Shown here piece by piece: positions 32,497 to 39,496 of a DNA stretch of 43,087 nt. The notes beneath the pieces were generated by a model that saw only the letters and a program-made list of their open reading frames with translations, did no database searches and was not told where the DNA came from. The stretch lies in contig JBBDNV010000011.1 of the NCBI GenBank assembly GCA_040877415.1, positions 1-43,087 on the forward strand, read 5' to 3'. Numbering within the stretch: the stretch's first letter is position 1; the number at the start of each line of letters is the position of its first letter. This DNA is from JBBDNV01 sp040877415 (GTDB taxonomy: Bacteria > Planctomycetota > Planctomycetia > Pirellulales > PALSA-1355). Position numbers and translations under genes: made by a program.

Positions 32497-32770
32497 CAGG
32501 GACTCCTCGGCGTTTTCCGGGTAGCGGGGACAAAGAATTGCCGGCCGGCGGCGAGCTCCTTCCCAACAATAGATCATTGACCGCGCGTCCGGGCCGGCAA
32601 ATTCAGTATATCCCTTCGGCGGCGGCGCCGAAATTCGACCAAGAGCAGGCGGCCGGGGGGGGCGCTATTTCGGCCCGCGCAGGCGCACTATACTCACACC
32701 TGGCCAACGATTCGCCTTCCACCCCCTCCGATTCGTCTTGGTTCCCTCTAAAAAGCCATCGGAGCTCGCC

Positions 32771-33505
32771 ATGAAACGCACCGACAAGCATCTGGGGATT
32801 GCAACGTTCGCCGCGGCCGCTCTTTGGACCGCGCTTGGCGCCAACACGGCACTGGCGGCCCCGCCCGAGGATTCCGCGCCGGCGGCGACGCCGCAAACGG
32901 AAACCCGCACGCTGGGAATCGTGCTGTACCCGCGGTTCGAACTGCTCGACGTGTACGGGCCGGCCGAGATGTTCGGCAACGTGGGGGGCAAGTTGAAAAT
33001 CGTCATGCTGGCCGAAAAAGCCGGCCCCGTCACTAGCGCCCAAGGCCCGCAGGTCGTGGCCCAGTACAGTTTCGACGATTGTCCGCCGCTCGACCTGGTG
33101 CTCGTTCCCGGCGGCTTTGGAACCCTCGTGGAAATGAACAATCCAGCCCTGCTCGATTGGCTGCGCCAGCGCGCCGCGAAAGCCGAAATCACGATGTCGG
33201 TCTGCTCCGGTTCGGCCATTCTGGCCAAGGCCGGGCTGCTCGACGGCCGGCGAGCCACGTCGAACAAGCAATACTTCAGCCTGGCCGTACGTCAAGGCCC
33301 TAAAGTCGACTGGGTCAAGAAAGCGCGCTGGGTCGACGACGGCAACGTTGTCACCTCGTCGGGCGTGTCGGCCGGGATGGACATGGCACTGCACGTCATC
33401 GAGCGGCTGTACGGCACGAAGGCGGCTGAATCGATCGCCGATGGAGCGGAGTATCAATGGCACCGCGACGCCGACGACGACCCGTTCGCCAGGTTCGCCA
33501 AGTAG
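32771..33505 (+). CDS. Exported DJ-1/PfpI family protein
   Basis: The 244-residue protein has a signal peptide (MKRTDKHLGIATFAAAALWT, then ALGANTALAA). The glutamine-amidotransferase-like fold shows LGIVLYPRFELLDVYGPAEMF, LVLVPGGFGTLVEM and the nucleophile elbow TMSVCSGSAILAKAGLLDGRRAT, with the candidate catalytic cysteine C145. This branch is close to the isonitrile hydratase/transcriptional-regulator ThiJ group. Export is unusual for the family. ATG 32771 has GGAG 6 bases upstream. It is alone on the plus strand. Confidence 0.88.
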   Translation: MKRTDKHLGIATFAAAALWTALGANTALAAPPEDSAPAATPQTETRTLGIVLYPRFELLDVYGPAEMFGNVGGKLKIVMLAEKAGPVTSAQGPQVVAQYSFDDCPPLDLVLVPGGFGTLVEMNNPALLDWLRQRAAKAEITMSVCSGSAILAKAGLLDGRRATSNKQYFSLAVRQGPKVDWVKKARWVDDGNVVTSSGVSAGMDMALHVIERLYGTKAAESIADGAEYQWHRDADDDPFARFAK

Positions 33506-33564
33506 AAAAATCGCCCCCTGGCCCCCTCGGCCCATTCCGTCGTCGAAAAAGCGCCGGCGAGCGG

Positions 33565-33846
33565 CTATTCGTCGGTGCCTTGATAGAGCTCAGGCCCTTT
33601 TACGAGGCGCACCAGCGCCATCAGTTTTTCCAGTTCCTTCTTGTCGCAGTCGAGCGACACGCGCACGACGCGCATGGCCGAGAGCTTTCTAAGGCTCGAC
33701 GTGCTCTCTAGCGCCGGAGTTCCGAATACCGTGAACTCGCGCTGGCTCTTCACATCAACGCCGATAATGACGTCCGCATCGAGGATCGCGGCCCGCGCTT
33801 CGGCGCTCAGGGTCGGAACCATCGCTTCGATCGAAATCGTGTCCAT
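33565..33846 (-). CDS. Conserved-looking hypothetical protein (93 aa)
   Basis: Read from ATG 33846 (MDTISIEAMVPTLSAEARAA), the protein is small with mixed alpha/beta character (DADVIIGVDVKSQREFTVFG, VVRVSLDCDKKELEKLMALVRLVKG). GGGAAACAAG lies upstream. An in-frame ATG at 33927 would give a 120-residue version, and the open frame continues further. The strand has good codon character only in this 3' part. No family is recognised. It converges with the PfpI-like gene. Confidence 0.55.
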   Translation of the reverse strand: MDTISIEAMVPTLSAEARAAILDADVIIGVDVKSQREFTVFGTPALESTSSLRKLSAMRVVRVSLDCDKKELEKLMALVRLVKGPELYQGTDE

Positions 33847-34236
33847 CTTGTTTCCCGTTGACAGGTGGCCCGGCGGCGCGCGGTCGGCGTAAATCGGCTC
33901 TCGCAAATACTGGCGCGGGCGGATCATGCTCTCGAACGCGCGCGAAACGCTACCTACCGTTTTAGCCTGCCGGAGAACCCGCCGCACGCTTCTCGCCCGG
34001 CATCGAGTCGGATGATGGCCCCATGACCCGCTTGCCGGCAAGGGTAAATGGCGGCATTTTAGACCGCTGCCAGGCCACAGAACGCTCAAGAAACCCTGGA
34101 TTCCTCGCCAAAAATGCTTCACAGGCCCCTTGACCATCGGTAAACTCGGAAAGGCCGGGGACTCACGTTCCCCAGGCGGTCGGACTTGCGACCCGAGGCA
34201 CTTCACCCTCAATTTACCAAATACCAGGCGCCACCC
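33847..34236. other. Intergenic region between divergent genes
   Basis: This region lies upstream of the large surface-protein gene and of the 93-residue protein, which diverge. A minus-strand open frame continues through part of it but looks non-coding. A GGGGACTCACGTTCCCC imperfect palindrome lies near 34156-34172. No -35/-10 pair with good spacing was found. Confidence 0.4.
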
Positions 34237-36075
34237 ATGAATCGACGAATACGCTTTGCCGGCTCCGCGAATTCGAAATCTGCAAACCGGGCGCCCTTGC
34301 GGCCGAATCATTTGCGCGGTTCGCTCGAAACGCTCGAAAGTCGGGTCCTGCTCACGGCGGTCACGTGGACCATCGACCAGTCGCAAAGCTCAACCACGGT
34401 CGCCATCCCCGACCAACCGTATGAAATCGACGACGCCGGGACGATCTATTCCGGCACCTTGCAGATTCGCAACCAAAGTGGCGGCAACAGCGGGCCATGG
34501 AACGTCGGAAACTCGGCCCAAATCTCCGGCACGCTGGCGACCGATTACACGGATGAAAGTTCCATCCAGTTCCTGCTTGGACAGAGCAACCTTACCGGTG
34601 TTAATTCGGGCAGTTACATTCCCGATCCTGCCAACTGGAACGGCACGGATTTCGGCGGAAGCACTGCCCCGGGCCCCGGCGTTTTCGGCGGTCGCCTGTA
34701 CCCAACCATCGATCAGGTCTTTGGCCTGCCATTCACCGTTGGATATTTCAATTTCGCTCTGGTCGAGTACGACCTGGGCAGTGCCAGCCTGCCGATCAGC
34801 TCGGGAATTTTCGCGGCGAATACCACGGACATCGGCATTTCGAGCGCGCAGGCCAACCTGAAGGGCGTAAGCATCATCATCGTTGGCCAGATTTTGCCGG
34901 ATGCTCAGGCAACGCTTGCGGATTTGTTGACCACCAACCAGGCCGCGACGGGCACCATCACCGCGCCCGATCCGATTGGTCAACCCAACCTGCGGCGGCT
35001 CACGCTCCCCATCCTGCAGATTTTCTCGATCGAGATCACCCCGGGCGCGCCCCCATTTATGGGTTCGCTTACGGGACAAATCGTGGCCACCGCCACGATT
35101 CCGGCCTCGGTCACCGGCCGGCACCTCTTCTACAACGAGTCGAAATATGACAACAACACGCCGGGAATCGACCCGGCCGACAGCTCGGCCATTGCCACCG
35201 ACAAGAGTGCCTATCTGCCCGGCGGCGGGCTCATCACGCCCGCTAGCGTCAGCCCCTACTCGCGCGGCATCAACGGCGTCATGCTCGACCTGACCGGGCC
35301 GCACGGCACGCTCAGCCTGAGCGACTTCGAGTTCTCGATGAGCGGACAAGGTGCCGCGGTCAACAACACGCCCAGCACTTGGGTCTCCGCGCCGGCGCCG
35401 ACCGGCTTTACGGTGCTTGCCGACACGCCCTCGGTCGGGACCGATCGCGTGGAGTTTATTTGGGCCAACAATGCCATCCAGAACCGGTACCTGGAAGTGA
35501 CCGTCAAGGGAAACGACGCCGCGGGCGGAAACAACATCAACACCGGCCTCGCGGCCTCCGATATCTTCTATTTCGGCAACCGCATCGGCGATGACCTCCT
35601 GGATCCGCCCGCGGGACTGACGTTAGTGACCAGCGCCGCCGATGAGATCGACGCCCGCTCCAACCCGGGCTTCCTCCAGCCGCTAACGAACATCTACGAC
35701 TACAACAAGGACAGTCTGGTGAACGCCGCCGATCAGATCATTGCCCGCGGCAACGGCGGCTTCCAGTTCAAGATCAATATCACCAATCCCCCGGCCGCCC
35801 CGGGAGCGGCGCCTTCCAGCGACGAGGGTAGCGGTTCGGCGGTCGCCTCGGCGCTCGCTGCACGTCCGGCCGATGCGTCCTCGACGCCGCCCGCGCCGAC
35901 GCGGCCGATTCGGCGGTTGGACGGGGCGAGCCATCGTCCGGCCGCCACGCCATGGCCGGCCGCCGCCGACAAGATCGTCGCCGGATCACGAGCCGAGAAC
36001 GCCCAAGCCGATTCGTTGGCCGTCGATCTGGCGTTGGACGACGAGCTGCTCGATTCGCTGCTGGGCGGAATCTAG
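34237..36075 (+). CDS. Large secreted surface protein with dockerin-like repeat
   Basis: The 612-residue protein has no ordinary signal peptide. Its N-terminus (MNRRIRFAGSANSKSANRAP) is followed by RGSLETLESRVLLTAVTW, the 'LE-x-R-LL' segment at the start of many large planctomycete extracellular proteins. The bulk is beta-rich, low in cysteine and of the structural type. A dockerin-like calcium motif lies near residues 480-510 (NIYDYNKDSLVNAADQIIARGN). The end is a Pro/Ala-rich tail (APTRPIRRLDG) with ALDDELLDSLL. It is probably a surface or cohesion protein. The ATG at 34237 lacks a Shine-Dalgarno. Confidence 0.85.
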   Translation: MNRRIRFAGSANSKSANRAPLRPNHLRGSLETLESRVLLTAVTWTIDQSQSSTTVAIPDQPYEIDDAGTIYSGTLQIRNQSGGNSGPWNVGNSAQISGTLATDYTDESSIQFLLGQSNLTGVNSGSYIPDPANWNGTDFGGSTAPGPGVFGGRLYPTIDQVFGLPFTVGYFNFALVEYDLGSASLPISSGIFAANTTDIGISSAQANLKGVSIIIVGQILPDAQATLADLLTTNQAATGTITAPDPIGQPNLRRLTLPILQIFSIEITPGAPPFMGSLTGQIVATATIPASVTGRHLFYNESKYDNNTPGIDPADSSAIATDKSAYLPGGGLITPASVSPYSRGINGVMLDLTGPHGTLSLSDFEFSMSGQGAAVNNTPSTWVSAPAPTGFTVLADTPSVGTDRVEFIWANNAIQNRYLEVTVKGNDAAGGNNINTGLAASDIFYFGNRIGDDLLDPPAGLTLVTSAADEIDARSNPGFLQPLTNIYDYNKDSLVNAADQIIARGNGGFQFKINITNPPAAPGAAPSSDEGSGSAVASALAARPADASSTPPAPTRPIRRLDGASHRPAATPWPAAADKIVAGSRAENAQADSLAVDLALDDELLDSLLGGI

Positions 36076-37130
36076 TGACCCCACGTCGACGGTTCGCGTC
36101 CCCGCTGAAACCACTGCCGAGCCCGATTCCGCAGCCAATTGCGGCCGTGTCGCACGCGCCGCTCCAGCCTTCTCAGAATCTCCAAAATCGCCTTCCGTCG
36201 CGGCGGACGCCAGCCGGCCCACGCGGTCCGATCGACGTATTGAAAAAACTCCGCGCGAAACGGGTGCCGGCAAAACGGACGCCAGGGTTTAGATCGCGTC
36301 GTGAAGTGTACGACAAACGGATCGCCGCGAAGCTGCTCAAAGGTTGCCCGATCGAAGGGGCTTTGCTCCCACGTCGGATACCCATAGACTTGCGACCCTT
36401 GATTCCAGCGCGCGTCGAGCCGGCCCCAGCGCCCGGCGAGCACCACGTTCAAGGCGTACTGGTCCCAAAAGTCGACGTGCTCGCGATGCCGTTCTAGGCA
36501 GGCAAGCGATTTTCCCGACACGTCGGCGTTCCGCCAGCCGGCCAGGTCCACTAGCAGCACGCCGGCATTGAAGTACGCCGCTTCCGCTCTTAGTCCCAGC
36601 TCGCGAAAGTTCGGCACCGGCCGCGCCGAACCCATATGAGGGCCGCAGAGTCGATAGTTCGCAAGCGCCACAGAAGAGTCCATGTACGGAGTGGCGCAAT
36701 CCGGCGCCGCCAGGCACAACTGGCCCCCAAGGTCGCAATCCCAAAGGCGCGACAGATCGGCACGGACGATCAGATCAGAATCCAGGTATATCACCCGCCG
36801 CACCTCGATCGGCAGCACCCGCGGCATCAGAAGCCGATAGTAGCTGACGAGGTTGATGTGGCCCGAGGTCGGCAGTCCGGCCAGGGCCGACGCATCGACC
36901 GCCAGCCACTCGACGCGAAAGCGGCCCTCGGGCCAGGATCGCACCAATCGCTCTTGGGTGGCCTCTCGAACGCCCCCGTCCAGCACGAAGATACGCAACT
37001 TTCGGTCCGGCGCCAGATTGTCCAGTGCCGAACGGACCGTCACTGCCAGCGGTATCGCGAATCGCTCGTCGGCCGCCAGCACTACGATCGGGTCACCGTC
37101 TGCGGCGGTTCCAGCCCGCGGTGATTCCAT
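36072..37130 (-). CDS. Glycosyltransferase family 8 protein
   Basis: The 352-residue cytosolic enzyme has an N-terminal nucleotide-sugar fold (PIVVLAADERFAIPLAVTVRSAL), the metal-binding DxD at VIYLDSDLIVRADL, and NAGVLLVDLAGWRN with the conserved DQYALNVVLAG, all standard for GT8. It ends in a basic helical tail (RRLERRVRHGRNWLRNRARQ). It transfers a sugar onto lipid or glycan; which one cannot be told. ATG 37130 gives the natural start. Longer readings to 37235 add a non-family stretch. Its stop codon overlaps that of the convergent surface-protein gene. Confidence 0.92.
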   Translation of the reverse strand: MESPRAGTAADGDPIVVLAADERFAIPLAVTVRSALDNLAPDRKLRIFVLDGGVREATQERLVRSWPEGRFRVEWLAVDASALAGLPTSGHINLVSYYRLLMPRVLPIEVRRVIYLDSDLIVRADLSRLWDCDLGGQLCLAAPDCATPYMDSSVALANYRLCGPHMGSARPVPNFRELGLRAEAAYFNAGVLLVDLAGWRNADVSGKSLACLERHREHVDFWDQYALNVVLAGRWGRLDARWNQGSQVYGYPTWEQSPFDRATFEQLRGDPFVVHFTTRSKPWRPFCRHPFRAEFFQYVDRTAWAGWRPPRRKAILEILRRLERRVRHGRNWLRNRARQWFQRGREPSTWGH

Positions 37131-37298
37131 CAGGTCGTCTCGAGGGCATCCATGGAGAGACCGGCCAGGTGCAGCTTCGCGCGAAGCGGACCGTTGTTCC
37201 TCGAAGCCGTATGGGCGGCTGTCGCATGCCGACAATCAAAAGCCGGCCGTTCGCGAGCCGAAAAAGCAAAACGAGCGACGGCGGGACTCAAGCGTAAG

Positions 37299-37372
37299 CG
37301 AGGGTGAAGGGACTCGAACCCTCGGCCTCCAGCGTGACAGGCTGGCGCTCTAACCAACTGAGCTACACCCCC
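37299..37372 (-). tRNA. tRNA-Asp (anticodon GTC)
   Basis: A full cloverleaf is readable on the minus strand. The acceptor GGGGGTG pairs with CACCCTC, the D-arm is GCTC...GAGC, and the anticodon arm is CCAGC-CTGTCAC-GCTGG. A short variable loop precedes the T-arm GAGGG-TTCGAGT-CCCTT, and the discriminator is G. The anticodon GTC and G73 both fit aspartate. CCA is not encoded. Confidence 0.97.
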
Positions 37373-37626
37373 CGGAAAATCGGAAGAGCTAGCACCGGCT
37401 GGCCTCGCCATAGCCGCCAGACCTGGCGTCCCTCCGAATCGGGTCGAGAGTGAAATTATATCCGCATGCCGAAGGCTCGCAAGAGGGAGAGTTGTGCCGG
37501 TTGTGCGGGCGTTTCGGGCAAGCGAAACGGTGGGTTCGGCGCGAGGGCGCTCGTTTGCGCGCGCGGCCGAATTCCCCGGCGATTTGTAACCTAGACTTTC
37601 TCAAAGCGAAACAGGTTTGCGCGTCC

Positions 37627-37767
37627 ATGAGATTTCACGAGCTCTATCGCACGGTTTTTTCGCGACTCGAGCATCTCGATTTCCAGCAGTTCGCGCTGCT
37701 GGTGATCGCGATCGTGGCGTTCGGTTTTTATTGCCTGCGCGGATTCGGATCGCGCCACGATTATTGA
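37627..37767 (+). CDS. Small single-pass membrane protein (46 aa)
   Basis: The protein MRFHELYRTVFSRLEHLDFQ continues with the hydrophobic segment QFALLVIAIVAFGFYCL and a basic end RGFGSRHDY. It has amphipathic cytosolic and short tail parts flanking one helix. No family is recognised. It lies 104 bases before the GGDEF gene on the same strand and may be co-expressed. The start rests on ATG 37627 and the sharp hydrophobic pattern; no strong ribosome site is seen. Confidence 0.6.
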   Translation: MRFHELYRTVFSRLEHLDFQQFALLVIAIVAFGFYCLRGFGSRHDY

Positions 37768-37871
37768 TCGCCCGCGGCCCGGCCGTCGGCACGGCGTGCG
37801 CGAAACCACGCGAATCGCCGACACACGCACGACAGCCCCCCGCCCCAGCAGCACGGACAAAGGACATCGCC

Positions 37872-38789
37872 ATGGATTTTCCGTATCAGATACCGCTTCC
37901 CGTGGCCCTGGCAGTGATCGCGGCCCTGGGCTATCTGGTCGGCCGGCGCACCCGCGTGCAGGCCGTCCATGAAGCCGACAAGGCCCGCCGCGAATTGCGC
38001 CGCGCCAAGGTCGTGGCCCGCGAGCTGGAACAAATTGCCGAAGGGGTTCGCAAGCAACTGGCGACGCACCACCTGAGCGTGGCCAAGTTCAAGGACCGCG
38101 TGGCTGCGCTGGGCAGCCAGGAGAAGGGCGCCGCGTGGCAGGATTTGTGCGGCGAGGCGGAACGGATTCTCAAGCCCACCTTGCGGCTGGCCGAACAAAT
38201 CGCGCTGGCCTACGACGAAATCCGCCAGCAGACGAACCAACTGATGACCTTCAGCGAAGTCCGCACCGATCCGCTGACGCGCGTCAGCAATCGCCGCTGC
38301 CTGGACGAAACGCTCGACTCGATGTTCGCGCTGATGGAGCGCTACGAGGAGCCGTTCTCGCTGGCTATCTTCGACATCGACCACTTCAAACAGGTCAACG
38401 ACAAGAAGGGACATCTGTTCGGCGATCGCACGCTGCAGGCCGTGGCCCGCATTTTCAACGAGAAGGTGCGCGACACCGACATCGTGGCCCGTTACGGCGG
38501 CGAGGAGTTCGTCGTCGTCATGCCGCACACTGGCTTGGAAAACGCCTGCCACTTCGCCGAGCGCGTGCGGAAATTGGTCGAAGAGACGCTGGGTTTGACG
38601 ATCAGCGGGGGCGTGGCCATGGCCCTGGACGGCGACAACGCCCAGAGCCTGCTATCGCGCGCCGATGCCGCCTTGTACAGCGGCAAAGCCGCCGGCCGCA
38701 ACCGCATCTTTCGCCATACCGGCTCCGATATCGAGCCGATTACGACGGAAACGGCCGCCGAGGACGAGCCGCTCGAAGTCGCCTCCTAG
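37872..38789 (+). CDS. Diguanylate cyclase (GGDEF) with N-terminal anchor
   Basis: The 305-residue protein has one N-terminal membrane helix (LPVALAVIAALGYLVG), a coiled-coil stalk (residues 30-125; EADKARRELRRAKVVARELEQIAEGV) and a GGDEF domain. The active site is GGEEF (209-213). An intact RxxD inhibitory site (RDTD, 200-203) lies five residues before it, so the enzyme should be active and feedback-inhibited. It makes cyclic di-GMP from GTP. The tail (TETAAEDEPLEV) is acidic. ATG 37872 is preceded by an AGGACA-type site. Confidence 0.93.
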   Translation: MDFPYQIPLPVALAVIAALGYLVGRRTRVQAVHEADKARRELRRAKVVARELEQIAEGVRKQLATHHLSVAKFKDRVAALGSQEKGAAWQDLCGEAERILKPTLRLAEQIALAYDEIRQQTNQLMTFSEVRTDPLTRVSNRRCLDETLDSMFALMERYEEPFSLAIFDIDHFKQVNDKKGHLFGDRTLQAVARIFNEKVRDTDIVARYGGEEFVVVMPHTGLENACHFAERVRKLVEETLGLTISGGVAMALDGDNAQSLLSRADAALYSGKAAGRNRIFRHTGSDIEPITTETAAEDEPLEVAS

Positions 38790-38824
38790 TGCGCCTTCTT
38801 CGCCCGCCTTCGCTAGCGGGGAAT

Positions 38825-38843
38825 CCTCCGGCAAAGCCGGGGG
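38825..38843. repeat. Dispersed GC hairpin, copy 4
   Basis: CCTCCGGC-AAA-GCCGGGGG has one T:G wobble in the stem compared with copy 1. It lies 36 bases after the stop of the diguanylate cyclase gene, in line with a 3'-end role. Confidence 0.8.
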
Positions 38844-39023
38844 CTGACACAATCGCCCTCGTTGTCCGCGGGCCGTGTATGATTGCGTCACCCGCGACTG
38901 GCTCGCGTTGACTAATCAACTGGCAATATCTACCATTGCCAAGGGATCCTCGCGCGGTGCCCGCCGGGCCTGGCTCCGGGATGGGACAAGCAACTCCATC
39001 ATGCAGAACAGGAGGGTGCCGAG

Positions 39024-39347
39024 ATGCCGCTGTTCGAAGTCGAAACCGACTGCCACATCATCATCACCTGGGCCAAGGACGACGCCGCCGCCCACGCAGT
39101 CGTCAATGACGCGTATCCGAACGACCGCGTGACCCGGCTCACGAAGCGACCGCGCGATACCTGGGTGATTTCCAAGAGCGCGCTGGGAATCGCCCGGCAA
39201 TCCGATCCGTGCTCGACCGCTCGCGACTGCCTGAGCAAGGCCGCCGGCGATAAAGTGCACGCTATCCGCCTCTACATGCACGAGACCGGCTCCGACCTGG
39301 AATGGGCTCGCAAGGTGATCGAATCGAACATGGTGATGGGCTGGTAA
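39024..39347 (+). CDS. Small conserved-looking protein (107 aa)
   Basis: The cytosolic protein begins MPLFEVETDCHIIITWAKDD and includes AAHAVVNDAYPNDRVTRLTKRPRDTWVISKSALG and a C-terminal helix (ETGSDLEWARKVIESNM). It has two or three cysteines and no membrane segment. Alternating hydrophobic and charged residues suggest an alpha/beta fold. GGAGGG lies 8 bases before ATG 39024, which settles the start. No family is recognised; nothing in the neighbourhood indicates its task. Confidence 0.7.
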   Translation: MPLFEVETDCHIIITWAKDDAAAHAVVNDAYPNDRVTRLTKRPRDTWVISKSALGIARQSDPCSTARDCLSKAAGDKVHAIRLYMHETGSDLEWARKVIESNMVMGW

Positions 39348-39359
39348 GAGTCATCACAA

Positions 39360-39461
39360 GAGAACCGCGGATCGACACCGATAAACGCGGATAAACCACA
39401 GACCGTCCGCTTCCTTGCTACTTCCCTCATCCGCGAGCATCCGTGTGCATCCGCGGTTCTC
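39360..39461. repeat. Dispersed 100-bp palindromic element, copy 2
   Basis: GAGAACCGCGGAT (39360-39372) and ATCCGCGGTTCTC (39449-39461) are perfect 13-bp terminal inverted repeats. The interior resembles copy 1 in the outer thirds and differs in the middle. It lies between the small conserved protein and the DUF1549/DUF1553 gene. Confidence 0.85.
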
Positions 39462-39496
39462 GTCGCCGCTCCTCTTCGCCTTGAGGGTAATCTGCT

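Noticed and set aside
33565..34386. Longer reading of the 93-residue protein to 34386
   Set aside because: The added 5' part is Arg/Pro-rich and unlike a protein. The ATG at 33846 has a ribosome-site-like sequence.
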